A stretch of 64,000 nucleotides of DNA from Datisca glomerata (taxonomy: Eukaryota; Streptophyta; Magnoliopsida; Cucurbitales; Datiscaceae): NCBI GenBank assembly GCA_003255025.1, contig QANY01000261.1, forward strand, positions 2,577,390 through 2,641,389, written 5' to 3'. Positions within the stretch are counted from its first letter, which is position 1; the number at the start of each line of letters is the position of its first letter. Positions 37,080-49,599 of the stretch are shown one piece after another. Made by a program: the position numbers and the translations under genes. The notes below the pieces were generated by a model. It saw nothing but the letters and a program-made list of their open reading frames with translations, made no database searches and was not told the DNA's origin.

Positions 37080-38485
37080 TCATGCAATCAAGTCTGATAA
37101 AAGCGGATCTAATAATCTATAAATAGATTAGAACTTTATAACCAATTTCGCATGCCACTATCCACTAATGTAGGAAAACCACATCACTTAGGATCATTAG
37201 GACTTTCATAGGCTTGTAATGTATGGCTAGGGTTTAGGGTAGGATAAAAGATATTCTTTGGCTCAATCTTTACCCATAGTTTAATATACATTATAGGTTT
37301 CAACAAGCTTAATTCAACTCTTCTTGCAACACCCCCAAACTTGTCATTCCACCACTTGAAATATTCAACAATGCTCAACTATTCTTTTTTTTTTTTAATT
37401 TGATTTGCTTAAGCTTATCTTTCCTTAACAAACTTTCAGCTAATAGCTCTCAAACCAGTTGGTCATAGGGTATTAGGTGTTAAAATACCCATTCGAGCTT
37501 AATCACTCAAGTCCAAGAGGCTACGAAATCAAACTTATTCACTTATATATATATATATATATATATATCAAAACTTCTCCCATTTACCCAAATTGTCATA
37601 GCCTCAAGCATATTCCTAGAACATTCAAATGTTATGAGTAAATAGGGTTAAAGAGAAGAAACTTTTTATGAGGTTGGAAAGTTGTCATGGGTGATAAACA
37701 ATGACTATGTAAGCTCAACATGGATGATTAGGGAAACAATTGTGCATATGTTAGCTTGAAAAGCTCAAACGGTCCAAAGTGTAGCCTATAATTTCGCCTA
37801 GAGTAACAATCAAATTAGTTCTAGAGTTCTAGTAAGATCATTTTGATTCCTTAGGTCACATAAACCTTCTCTAAGAATAAAGAAAATCAAACTCTCAAGG
37901 CTAGGTGCTCATTTTGTCGGGATTCTCTACAATGCAAATCAGCAATTGGTTCAAACACACAAAAGCATACATCAATCATTTTTCTAGAAATCATCAATAC
38001 ATCAAAACCGATCTCATCATAGGTGTTAGTATTGTCTACAGCAAGAACACCAATTTAAAAAAAAAACTTAGAAAATGAAGCAAATAACAGAAACTAAGAC
38101 AGCAAAGCAAATAAAATGAAATAAAAATAAAACAAAAGAAAACACTGAAATACAGAAAATACCACCCCCAAAGCTAACATTTTCATTGTCCTCAATGAAA
38201 ATAAAATATGTAAAAAGAGTAAGTAGAGTGGACTTCCCTGAATAATGATGAGCGATCATCTTCGTCAGTCTATGCATTGTTCTTGTTGTCTCCAGCTGAG
38301 AGGAAAGCGGTGCATGAGCCAAATTCCTCCATAATATTTTTTATAAAAACCTGAAGAAAAACAATCATGAAATAAGAAAAAGAAAATAAAAAAATAAAAA
38401 AATGAAATAATAGAAATATAATCGGGTTGCCTCCCGGTAGTGCTTGCTTTAATGTCTCCAGCCGGACATAATGACCATCCAGGCT
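37080..38485 (-). other. 3' non-coding part of gypsy derivative
   Basis: Non-coding on the minus strand after the truncated pol. It holds the GGGAGGCAACCCG motif, the TTTGGGGGTGG purine tract beside CATTGAGGACAATG, and a (TA)n microsatellite (37544-37568). The missing second LTR should have been at its left end. Confidence 0.55.
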
Positions 38486-40975
38486 TCACCCGTTGTCCAC
38501 TGACTCTAGAATTCCCTTTGTGTCAGAAATTGACCAGCCTAAGACCATCTGTTGCTCTCTCATAACCCTCAACAACTTGTCTTCGTGTTCACCATTTAAC
38601 GAAGCAGAGATAATGACATGCATAGTGGATGCTTCTCCTATAAAGGTGTAAAGAAGGTGGAGGTTTAACATCGATGGTTTTTCAATAAATGTTAGGTATA
38701 TAGGTTTTTACCTTCTCCAAATTCTGCACTATCCACCCGCAAACAACTATTCATATCATTTGGGTGTCTGATTGCTTTGAAGACATTCAAAATTATCAGA
38801 TCATCTTCCACTCTCAGAATAAGTTCTCTTTTTTGCACATCAATCAGGGTTCTTCTCGTAGCTAAAAATAGTCTACCGAGAATAATTGGAATTTCTTGAT
38901 TTTTCTCCATATAAAAAATAATGAATCAGCTGGGAAGATAAATTTATCTACCTTTACCAAAACATCCTCAATAATCCCCAATGGATATCTTATAGATCAA
39001 TCAAGTAACTGTAAGGATACTGTCATGGGCTTAGCTTTTCCAAGACCTAGCTTCTTGTAAACTAAATACGACATTAAATTGATACCAACCCCAAGATCAC
39101 ATAAAGGCTTTTTAAAATATGAATTCTCATGGTGCAAGGAATAGTAAAACTCCCAGGGTCTTTAACTTCGGAGGTAATTTATTCTGCAATATAGCACTAC
39201 ACTCCTTAGTAAGTGCAACTGTCTCATACTCCTCTAGTTTTCTCTTGTTTGAGAGAATATCCTTTATGAATTTAACATAGCTCGGCATTTGTTCCAAAGC
39301 ATCAGCAAAAAGGATGTTTATATGTAGTTTCCTAAATACATCAAGAAACTTAGAAATTTTTTTGTACAAATTCTACTTTTGGAACCGCTGATGGTATGGT
39401 ATACGTGGAACATATGGTGGAGGATTATCAGGAAAGAGCTTTGACTTAGGCTTGCTTTTCTTATTTTCTGAGCTCTTGGTAAGATCATTACCCATTGTCT
39501 CAGCTTCTGCTTCAATTGGCTGAAAATTTTCAACAGTGGCTTTCTGAGGTTCTGTTAACTTCTTGCCACTACGAAGACTAATGACGTTTACTTGTTCTTT
39601 TAGATTCCTCTCGGTGTTGCTCGGTAGAGAACCTTATGGTCTCTGAGTTAGTATTTCTGACAATTGACCCATTTGAAGCTCCAAGTTCCTAATCGATGCA
39701 GCTTGACTCTGAATACTGATTTCTTACCTCTAAATACTTATCTCTTGACTCTGAAGCGTAGCATCTATTCTTTCCATAAATTGAGTAGGATTAACTGTGA
39801 GCTAGACAATAGCATCTTCTAGAGAAATTTTAGGTTGCTGAGGCTGAGTTGCAACTGGTGGATTAATCACATTCTGACTATTCTTCCACGAAAAATTAGG
39901 GTGATTTCTCCATTCTTGACTGTAGGTGTTGGAGAATGGATTATTCTGCCTATTGTAGTTCCCAACAAATTTAGCCTGTTCAGACAGAGAATGAGCATAT
40001 GGATTTCCAGCTTGACACTCAGTGCTTAAATGAGGTCCATTACATAATTCACAAACTTCATGTGTTCGCATGAACTGCACTAGCACTGAGAATGAAAGAG
40101 CTAACTTGCTTTGAAAGTGTAGCTACTTGAGCTGTGAGGGTAGTAAGTGCATTTACTTCACGAACTGATTCTTTTTCGGTACATTACAGTCAATTGGCCA
40201 TTGATAAGCATTAACAGTCATTTCTTCTATCAAGGCATAAGCATCCTTATGTATTTTACCCATTATAGCACATCTTGCTATTGCATCCATTAGCGTCCTT
40301 GTTGAATTCCCCAAATCATTATAAAAAATTTGAACTTGCAGCCATCTAGGTAGTCCATGATGTGGACATCCTCTCAATATCTCTTTAAACCTCTCTCATT
40401 CTTCATAAAGAGACTTCATATCATGTTGGGCAAAGGTGGTGATCTCATTCCTCATTTTAGCTGTTTTAGCTAGTGAAAAGAACTTTGCTAAAACTTTCTC
40501 AGAGAGACCATTCCAAGTAGTGATTAATCCAACTGGCAGAGAATTCAACCAACTCTTAGTCTTATCCTAAAGTGAGAATGGGAATAATCTCAGCCTAATT
40601 GTATCAGATGAGACATTATTGTTCTTGAATGTCAAGAAACATTGCCATGTGGACGTTTGGATCATCGTTAGGTAGACCACTGAACTGATTTGCTTGTCCA
40701 TTTGAATGATAGCCGGATTTATCTCAAAATTGCTGGCATTAATAGCAGAGCATTGAATGGCTGATGCAGCCTTATTGACAACTAGCATCGCATAATCTCG
40801 AATCACCCAATTATTGTGGTTGTTCTCGAACATCTTCCATGGTTTCTTGAGGTTGTTTAGAAGCTTCTCTCCTTACTTTTCTATTACGTCGACAAGTTCG
40901 CTCAATATCCAAATTAAGGGGAGCCAAATTCTCGCTTCCAAATTTTCTCATACACCACAGAGAATGCCTGAAAAT
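38486..40975 (-). pseudogene. Gypsy gag-protease remnant
   Basis: Minus-strand gag starts near 40951 (RKFGSENLAPLNLDIERTC). It continues with the capsid segment CPHHGLPRWLQVQIFYNDL (about 40370) and IEEMTVNAYQWP, then a knuckle-like CELCNGPHLSTEC (about 40050). The retropepsin region follows with IPIILGRLFLATRRTLIDV (about 38880), and then the pre-RT linker IISASLNGEHEDKLLRV ending DTKGIL (38510). Full-length relatives continue into RT at this point; here the frame stops. Stops and frameshifts occur throughout, so it is inactive now. Gag and protease without RT suggests a derivative that depended on another element. Confidence 0.8.
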
Positions 40976-41064
40976 TAAAAAAAATAAACAACAACAAATA
41001 AAACAAATAAGACTCAAAGTAAAATTCAAGATATGTAACTCCAATATTAAGAAACAAAATCAAT

Positions 41065-41081
41065 CCCCGGCAACGGCACCA
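41065..41081 (-). other. Primer-binding site, tRNA-Asp type
   Basis: The plus strand reads CCCCGGCAACGGCACCA, which is the 3' end of plant tRNA-Asp with one G-to-A change. On the minus strand it is therefore a primer-binding site just inside the LTR. Confidence 0.75.
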
Positions 41082-41090
41082 AAAACTTGT

Positions 41091-42270
41091 TGTGAATTTT
41101 TTATAGTGCAAGTGTACACTATCATCGTCAGGTAATAAATTTCTATAAAAAATATAGTATAGTCCACATGATTGATTGATATTAATAATTGAAATTAACT
41201 AAACCTTAATTCTACTTGAGAATGATGAAAAGTTGAGATTTTTAATTAAACTAAAATTCTAATTAAACTAAAACGATAAAGTTTGACAAAGAAAAAATTG
41301 AATAGTTAAAAGCTCTAAGGTTTTCGATTTCACCAAATCAAACATACTCTAAATTCTAATCATCAATCAATTAACGTTCATTCATAACATTGATAGCGAA
41401 TTTCTCTAATATAATTATCAATCTTTCTCAAGTATCGATAATAATAAATAAAAAATACGAATCATACATCTATGTCAAGATTCAATATAATGAAACTCAT
41501 TAAGCACAAGAAATTATAGTTGGCACACGAGATTCATAATTATCTCTAACTTATGAAATTCTAATGGTGTTATAAACAAAGAGCAAATTCAATCATCACT
41601 TCTCAGTCTCAGAATTAAATCCAAAATCATGCAATAGTTGATCAGACACTCACAAGCATTAAAAATATATTATAACACTCAATAATACTGAATAAACATC
41701 GATTGAATTAAAAATAAAAATTTATGTACTATTATGGTTTCGCTACGTCGTAGTCATTAATAAAAAAATTGGAACATAATGATAGAAAACATTCTACTAA
41801 TATTCATAAACATAGAGAAAAGATAAGTAAAACTAGTTTTGACGATGGAATTGAAGTTGGGAATCATTTCCGAGTTTGATCCTCTTCTTCTCCTCTCCAA
41901 AAGCCTTCTCGTTTGCCTCCCACGTTCAGAAAACATCCAAAGACCCTTCTAAAACTCAAAGATATTGGGGAATAAAACACTAAGGTTTGAAAAGGGTAAA
42001 TTTGGAAAAAAAATAATCCTGCCCAGCGTCGCGACTCTGGCGTTCTGTACTGCCAGCGTGGTGACGCTAGCCCTCCTCCCAGTTTCATTTTTTTTTTGGA
42101 TTTGTTTGAATTTTTGACTTCCAAATCTTTCTAAATCAATCCAAATACAATTGAATATCATACCTACAAGGTAGAAATAAAAATATACGTAAATCAATCA
42201 ATAAATCTAAAAGAACTAACAAAAATAAGGTTAAAATTATCTAAAATATGAGTGTAAAATACACTCATCA
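41091..42270 (-). repeat. 5' LTR of gypsy derivative
   Basis: On the minus strand it starts TGATGAGTGTATTTTACACTC at 42270 and ends near TTCACA at 41091, next to the primer-binding site. The length is about 1.18 kb. No second copy is in the window. Confidence 0.7.
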
Positions 42271-43437
42271 ACTATCAAATTCAATTATTTTTAAAGGATA
42301 ATTAATGAGATTATTTAATTAGGAAAAATAGTTTATCGTAATTAAAAGAGTTTTGATCAAAACTTAAAGATTATGAAGATGGACATGTGGTAGAGAATGA
42401 GCTATTTTAAAAATATGTATTCTTGAAGTCCACTTTTTAATTATTTGTATTTTCAAAGGTTGAATTTATAAATACCTAATTATCACTCGGTTCATCATTT
42501 ATTTATTTAATTGTTTAAGCAAATATTTATTGATTTGATTGATAACATGACCATGCATTAGTCGATTGCATGTAAACTGCTAAGAAATCAATTGCATTTA
42601 AACTGCTAAGTTTTAATTAGTTAAACTTGGTAATCTTGCCACACTAAAGGTCTTAGCAACCTTTAGGATAACTGACTTTCTTAAAAATATTTTATTAAAG
42701 TTTGATGAATGTAATTAATTAGTTATTCTAAGTTCACCTATTTTTTACTTAAGCTGTTCAAAAGGTTAAATGAAGTTAGACCTATAAGATTGAATTAATA
42801 ATTAATTTTACATTCATAGAGTTATTTTAACTAGTAATTAATTGATTAGTTAAAATAGAAACGCAACATTATAAAATAGTGAGTGGGAGAATGTTGACAT
42901 GTCAATATAACCTATGGTCTCCATTATTAGTACAACATCATGAGATACAGTGAGAGTCTCGAGATGACTTTGTTTTCATCCCCCTAAGGAAGGTTTCGAA
43001 TTGTATCAATATCAAGGTTGAACTTCTTAAGAAGATAGGACTAAGTGATCTAGTTTAGACTTGACTGACCATAATGCGGTATATTTTAAATCAAGTCATA
43101 GAATCTGAAATAATGAGTTACACTCACAAAGTTACAATTAAGCTTTGGGTGGATAATTGTGAGTTGATAAAGTAAGTGGAACCTTATTGTTAAAAGAAAA
43201 AAATATGAGATATTTTAAGTTTTAATTAATAAGGATGAGAATGTTTCATAGACAGTTTAAAACTAATCTGACCGACCCTAAGGCGACACATTTATTGTTA
43301 GGTTGTCTTATCGTGGATTGGTAATTGTTAAGTTTATGTGTTTGACATGTTGCATTCATGTATCACTTTTACTTTCTGAATTTCTTGATAGTTATTACAA
43401 TTATATTGAATGATGTATGTTTTATTTTTAGTTAGTA
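42271..43437 (+). other. Leader of nested copia
   Basis: Non-coding sequence upstream of copia gag, AT-rich. It contains a pyrimidine-rich stretch ending TTATTTTTAG at 43423-43432 just before the gag ATG, reminiscent of a splice acceptor. That reading is speculative. Confidence 0.5.
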
Positions 43438-44353
43438 TTATGTCTACCAGGAGCAACCCTATTACTGCTTTACTTGCACTTGAAAAACTCAATGATGATA
43501 ATTTCATAAGATGGAACTCTAATTTGAATTTGATGCTTATTTGTGAGAACCACAAATTTGTTCTTGCTGAGGAATGTCCTGAGGAGCCGGCTGCCAATGC
43601 CCTTAAGAATGTCAGGGACATGTTTGATGCTTGGATTCAGTCCAACAACAAAGCTAAGGGTGACATGCTTGTGAGCATAAATGATGTTATGAGAACAAAG
43701 CATGAAAGCATTGCCTATGACGTTACAGAATCTTTATAGGCGATGTTTGGGCAAGAATCTTATCAAAGTCGTCATGAGTCTACTAGGTTCTACATGACTA
43801 CTAAGATGAAGAAAGGTATTTATGTGCGTAAACATGATCAATATAATGCATGCGGCAGAAGTACATGGAGCTACCATTGATGAGCGAACTCAAATCAGCA
43901 TTATACTTGAATCTCTCACGCCTGCATTTTCTATGTTCACTACCAACTATGTTATGAACAAGTTGTAATTCAACATGATCCAGTTGTTGAATGAACTATA
44001 GACTTTTGAGTCACTCAACAAGAGTATGACCAAAGAAGGCGAGGCAAATGTTGCTGAGTAAAAGCCTTCTTCCACTGTTGTTAATAGTAACAAAAGGAAG
44101 AAGAACAAATGGTAAGGGTAAGAGTAGGAATAAGAAAGAAAAGAAAACCAATACATCACCCAAAGCAAAGAAGAACAAGAACGACAGCAAGCCCAAGGAC
44201 AAATGTTTCCATTGTGGGGTTGAAGGTCACTAGAAGAGAAACTGTAACAAGTATCTCTCCGAGCTGAAAAAAAAGGTAAATATGATTTAATTGTACTTGA
44301 AGCTCATTTATTGGAACATGATTTGTCATCATAGATATTAGATTCAGAGCCAC
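43438..44353 (+). pseudogene. Copia gag remnant
   Basis: An open N-terminal frame (ATG at 43440, to 43739) shows a copia gag pattern: LNDDNFIRWNSNLNLML, then ENHKFVLAEECPEEPA. After a stop at 43737 and frame changes there is a lysine-rich tract and a CCHC knuckle, CFHCGVEGH, whose following codon is a stop before KRNC (44204-44245). It is followed by a frameshifted protease site (DSE, then ATNHVC after a one-base shift; about 44340). It cannot give full-length Gag. Confidence 0.8.
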
Positions 44354-46679
44354 TAATCATGTATGTTCTTCTTTGCAGATGCTTGATTCGTCAAGGGAGC
44401 TGGCTGATGGCGAGGTGATAATGAGAGTTGGTAGTGGTGCACTCGTGTCAAAAAACATTTGGGGACAGTCTGTTTGAGTTTTGGAAATAATTTTCTTATT
44501 TTGCACTATGTTTATTTTATTCCTGGATTTTCAAGAAATTTGATTTGTTTATCGTTGTTGCATGAACACTTTTTTATATTTCTTTTAATAATAATCAGTT
44601 TATTATTTCTAATAGATTCAATATTTGTCATGCAAAAGTTTCGAAAGGACTATATATGCTTAAACTACCTGAACATGCGTTAAATAATTCAGAAAGCTTA
44701 AAGTAGCAAATCCTAAAAGTAACAAACGATAAAAAAATTTGCATGATGATGACACGTATCTATGAAATTTTAAGTCAGGACATATTAATCTAAATAGATT
44801 AAACTTGTTAGCAATGCATGGTGCTTTGAGAGAACTAAAAGTTGAGACTCTTCCAGTTTGTGAATATTATCTAGAGGGTAAAATGACTAAAATACCTTTC
44901 ATTGGAAATAGCCAAAGAACCACGTGAGGTAGTACACAGTGATGTCTGTGGACCGAACAATGTACAAGCTAGAGATATGTATGAGTATTTCATCACATTT
45001 ATTGGTGATTACTCTAGATATGATTGTACTTACCATTCATAGAAAGTCTGAAACTTTTGAAAAGTTTAAATACTTCAAAGTTGAAGTTGAAAAGCAATTA
45101 AGTAAATATTTGAAAACACTTCCATCAAATCGAGGTGGTGAATACTTGGATTACCTGTTGGAGTATGACATTCTATACAAACTCATAACACATGGAATGC
45201 AACAACAAAATGGTGTTTCAGAAAGGAGAAACTAAACTCTATTAGATATGGTTAGGTTGATGTTAAGCTACTCATCACTACCATTCACATCTTGGGGATA
45301 TGCATTTCAAATGGTAACCTACATTTTGAATGTAGTGCCTTCTAAATCTGTAAGAAAGACACCTTTAGAGTTATGAAATGGCTCTAAACCTAGTTTGCGT
45401 CATTTCTGTATGTGGGGTTATCCAGCTCACATTCTTAGACCATGACTGGAAAGTTATACTCAAGGTCTGAAGTGTGTATAGTTGTTGGCTATGCTCCAGA
45501 ACAAGAGGTGTGTACTTTTATAGTCACACGAATCAAAAGGTGTTTGTTTAAACAAATGTCACTTTCTTTGAACACGACTATATGAAAAACTACAAATCTC
45601 AGAACAAAGTAGTTCTCGAAGAATTAGCATATGATGAGATCAGACCACCTTCATCATTAACTTATAAATGACAAATAACAAAAATCATTGTTCCTATTCA
45701 GGAAACCCCGGTGCAACGTCATAGAACGAGGATCATAAGATAATGTATTCACTATGAACTAGAGGCACATGACCTAGTGTTCTACACTGATAAGGACGAT
45801 CCATTAACCTTTAAAGAGGAAATGGAAGATCTTGAAAAGGATAAATGACAAGATGCCATGAACCAAGAAATGGAATCGATGTATTCCAATTCTATCTGGA
45901 AACTTGTAGATCCACCTGAAGATGTCAGGACCATTGGATGTAAATGGATCTTTAAGAAGAAAAGATGTGTATATGGGAAAGTAGGAGGAAGAGGATCTGA
46001 GACACCTCAGGAGGAAGAGGATCTAAGAAAGGTTATATATGCTTCAGCTGTTGGTAGTCTCACGTATGCAATGTTGTGTACGAGACCAGACATCTGTTAT
46101 GCAGTAGGAATTGTCAGTCACCATCAATCAAATCCTAGTTTAGAACATTAGATTGCAGTATAGCACATTCTCAAGTATATCTAGAGAATGAAAAATTATA
46201 TGCTTATTTATTCAGGCGGAAACCTGAATCCCACTAGATATACTGATTCTGATTTTCAATCAGATCGGGATAGTCGAAAGTTGACGTATGGTTCAGTATT
46301 CACCCTAGGTGGAGGAACTGTAGTCTGGAGAAGTATTAAATAATCCAGTATTTTAGATTCCACTATGAAAGCCGAAAATATTGCTGCTTGTGAAGCTGTG
46401 AAAGAAGCGGTATGGCTCAAAAAATTCTATACTGATCTGAAAGTAGTTTCAGATGTGAACAAGCCACTGATAATGTACTGTGACAACAATAGGGCAATAG
46501 ATAATTCCAAAGTACCAAGGAGTCATAAGAGGGGCAATCATATTGAGAGGAAATACCATCTTGTAAGAGAGATAGTGCACCAAGAGGATGTGACTGTTAT
46601 AAAGATAGCGTCAGATCAAAATCTGATAGATCATTTTACCAAGACACTTCCTGCGAAATCATTTGAGGGTCATGTGTGA
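44354..46679 (+). pseudogene. Copia pol remnant lacking the RT core
   Basis: After the protease trace come GAG-pre-integrase (about 44790-44900) and integrase pieces: DVCGPNNVQ-like sequence near 44940, SNRGGEYLDYLL at 45127 and QQNGVSERRN at 45208. RT starts with GCKWIFKKKR (45937) but jumps directly to the RT C-terminus KVIYASAVGSLTYAML (46030) and CYAVGIVSHHQSNP. The palm with the YVDD box is therefore deleted. RNase H runs to 46679 (EAVWLKKFYTDLKVV, YCDNNRA, FTKTLPAKSFEGHV). Multiple stops are present, so the element could only have moved with help. Confidence 0.85.
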
Positions 46680-46729
46680 AATATGGGGTAGAGAGAGATG
46701 CCACATTTTCTTTAGGGCAAGTGAGAGAT

Positions 46730-48908
46730 TATTGGGCATAGCGCCCTCAAATCATGTGTTTAGACATTTTTAATTTGAAATTAATGAAATTATATTTTTT
46801 TATGATTGTTCTTTTGAATTATTGTTGAATAATATATATAGATATCTGAAAATTTTATATTCATTAATGAGACTATGATCTTGTATAAGTACAATATGAT
46901 TAATATTATAGATAATGAATAAAATAGTTTGCAACATATTAAAGTATGAAATCCTTAATGAATGGTTGCTAGTACGATTCACTAAGCATTTTTTGAATAC
47001 ATGTGATCTAGATTCGGACCACTGATATGGATAAGCATCTTAATGAAGATACTTTATTTAATCAGATTATATACAACTGGATCAATGTGGATTAATATCT
47101 TTATTAATTTATCGTTTATCATAAAGATTTAATACACATCAGATCTGATGATCATATGTAGATCAGTCTGAATCATAAGTAGTCATGAACTCCTATGTAT
47201 GTTTACTTGATCTTTTGATTCATTCATTAAGATTTATTTGTAAAATAGACTAATGGCTTTTATTTTGGAGATTCAGTGATATTGATGGCTGGAAACATGA
47301 TCTTACAAGATTTGGAATCCAAACTTTCCTAACGGATCGTATATTGGTTCCCTTAAATTTTATTTCTATAACTGAATGGTTATTGAGCTCAAATTTATAA
47401 TACGATTATAAATTGATCATTTCCTAGTGAGTTAATGGTACTTAAGGATCAAAATGTAATTAGAAGAGTAGAACGATAATTTTGACCAACTCTAATTTAC
47501 GAACCAATAATTGAATAATAGAACTACATGAAGTGATTATATCAATGGACTACATGAGAATACTCTATAAATATATTCTGTAACTACTAAGAGTGCAATT
47601 CCACATTTATAGTAGAGTAATAATGAAATTTATAAATAATATTATTTAATTAAAGAGTTTAATTAATAATCTGATTTATTGGAGCTTAAAATTATCGGTC
47701 CATGGTCCCCGAGTCACCTCTGTACTACACAGTCTATGGTATGAATATTTCAGGACATGAAAAATAACTAACTTGCGATAGAAATTAAATTTCTGGGGTA
47801 AGTGTATAAATATGAGATAATTATATGTAATTAATTATTGTAATTTTCGACAATTACAATTAAATAATTATATCAACTAATTTTTGTGTTAATCGATAAG
47901 TGAGATAAAATATTTTATTTATGAAATTAAATAATGTTAACTTTTTATAAGATAATAATTCAAATTTGAATAAACTAAATCTATTATTTATGAACTAACG
48001 AATAAGTCAATTAATATGGGTGATCATATAAGTTAACTTTGAATTAATTGATATCTAAATATTTATCTTATTAAAATAAATAATAAATTTAAAAAAATTG
48101 TCACGCGGCATGTTGGACTGCCACATGTCAATCACTTATTTTTGAATCAGAGATTGACATGAATTATTGTAGTGCCACAGACACTACAGTGACACGTGGC
48201 ACACTATAGTGTCTCACAATACTATAATGGAGCCGCGAGTCAGTAGCACCATGAGGCACTACAGCTCTGCACGGCACACTGCAATGCCGTGTGATACTGC
48301 AGTGTTGCACCAATTACAGTGGGTCTCACTACAATGGCACATTTATAAATAATTTGTTACTTTATATACATCCTAAAACATAATGAGCCTTGACATAGAA
48401 TTTATACATATATATTATTCTATTGGCTTAATTAAATGTGTGATTAAATGATTGAAGCATTCACTATGATTAAAAGTTAATCAAAGACTCTGTGAATACT
48501 CCAATTCTTTTTCAGTGTTTTTGTCTCACAAAAGTCCTTCTCCAAATCTCTAGATCTCATATGTTGAGTACATCTAGAAACAAAAAAAAATATCTTTGAT
48601 ATATTTTACGTGCCCACACACGTCCTAGTGTGCTTGAGGATTAGTTTGGAAGATCTTGGTGTTGATCTCACAGTCCATTGTTTGTGGAACATTCAGTTCG
48701 TTGTTGAGAAGGACGCTTGATAGACTTTAAGAGATATAATTCCTATCTTTGTATGTCTTAGATTTAATATATAAATATATAATGGATCTGATGAGAAATA
48801 ATGTTTTTCGTTTAAAAAAACATTTTTGAAAACCGTGGCGACGCGATTGTTTTTCTTCAATAAATTTTTTAAATAAACCGCTTCCGCTGCGCGCCTCATT
48901 TTCCAACA
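46730..48908 (+). repeat. 3' LTR of nested copia
   Basis: Begins TATTGGGCATAGCGCCC after CAAGTGAGAGAT and ends CATTTTCCAACA, 2179 bp. It is homologous to 35406-37077 and 10301-12402. Short repeats based on ACTACAGTG/CACTGCAGTG occupy about 48150-48330. No genes lie inside. Confidence 0.9.
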
Positions 48909-49091
48909 ACGTGACCATTGATGAGTTGAATTATGATTGATGTAGTGAATGCCACTTTGATCCTATGTTTGTATGATTGATGAACCATATTGTTTTAGAT
49001 ACATTTTGATAATGACATGAAAGTTGAGCTCGTTTGGTTACTTTTTGCAAAGCATAATTATAAGGTTACACATATAGTCAAAGCGGGAGAT

Positions 49092-49599
49092 TATCATATC
49101 CTTAATCCAACGTTGAACTTATATGTGAATAATTATGTATTGCGGACTGTCAAATAAGGTTATACCCAGTTAAAAGTTATCAACTAAGGTTTTAGTAATT
49201 TAGATTTTAATGTATCTGATATGTTGTGAATTTTTTTATGTGTAGAGATTTTAGGGTATTTTTTATTTTTATGATGAACTAAATAGAAATGTCAAAATAT
49301 AATAGATATGTTATCTACAAGTAGTTATGGTCCACAGGTCACACGATTAAGGGAAATCATTTTATTCTCGATAATATTTTATCGTTAGAGAGAAAACATA
49401 TATGCTTAATCAAAGGGGACTCTCCGATAGAGAATCGTGTAGATCTGAAAGGCCAATCGCTCGACTCTAAACAACGATCTATCGTCATGGATTTAAGTAT
49501 ACTTTCGCTCAATTAGTTATTTGATTATTGATATGTTCAACATGAGTTATTGAGATTTTGAGATGCGATTTATACTGATAAAAAATTTTGAATATAATA
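49092..49599 (+). repeat. 3' LTR of outer copia
   Basis: 508 bp, the same length as the 5' LTR at 29307, preceded by the polypurine tract AAAGCGGGAGA. The TG start is mutated to TA. Confidence 0.9.

Larger units (their letters stand above)
37080..42270 (-). mobile_element. Ty3/gypsy gag-protease derivative, minus strand
   Basis: A minus-strand element with one LTR (41091-42270), a tRNA-Asp-type primer-binding site (41065-41081) and gag plus protease. Its 3' region holds a GGGAGGCAACCCG motif near 38424-38437 and a polypurine-like TTTGGGGGTGG (about 38162-38172). The frame ends just where the reverse transcriptase should start, so it is non-autonomous. The downstream LTR is missing at the low-coordinate end. 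The gag and primer site resemble the Athila/Tat side of plant gypsy elements. Confidence 0.75.
35406..48908 (+). mobile_element. Nested Ty1/copia element with 2.2-kb LTR
   Basis: Begins TGTTGGACATAATGCCCTC and ends TTTTCCAACA, with a perfect target duplication. The 5' LTR is truncated at about 37077 by a gypsy derivative (to 42270), which also removed the primer-binding site. The rest has a leader, gag, integrase, a deleted RT, RNase H, a polypurine tract CAAGTGAGAGAT and a full 3' LTR. It is the same family as 9599-12402. Confidence 0.85.
35401..48913. repeat. Target-site duplication ACGTG flanking nested copia
   Basis: ACGTG at 35401-35405 directly precedes TGTTGGAC, and ACGTG at 48909-48913 directly follows CCAACA. 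This is a perfect 5-bp duplication, the size copia integrases make. Confidence 0.85.
29307..49599 (+). mobile_element. Outer Ty1/copia element, interrupted by nested insertions
   Basis: Two 508-bp LTRs at the ends, a tRNA-Met primer-binding site, a full-order but decayed gag-pol (about 31130-35080), and a polypurine tract AAAGCGGGAGA (49080-49090) before the 3' LTR define one element. Without the inserted 35406-48908 block it would be about 6.8 kb. The 5-bp flanks do not match clearly (TCTTG versus TTATG), so the target duplication is lost or mutated. Confidence 0.85.

Noticed and set aside
41042..41090. tRNA-Asp gene fragment
   Set aside because: The match is only the tRNA 3' end beside an LTR and gag, which is a primer-binding site on the opposite strand.
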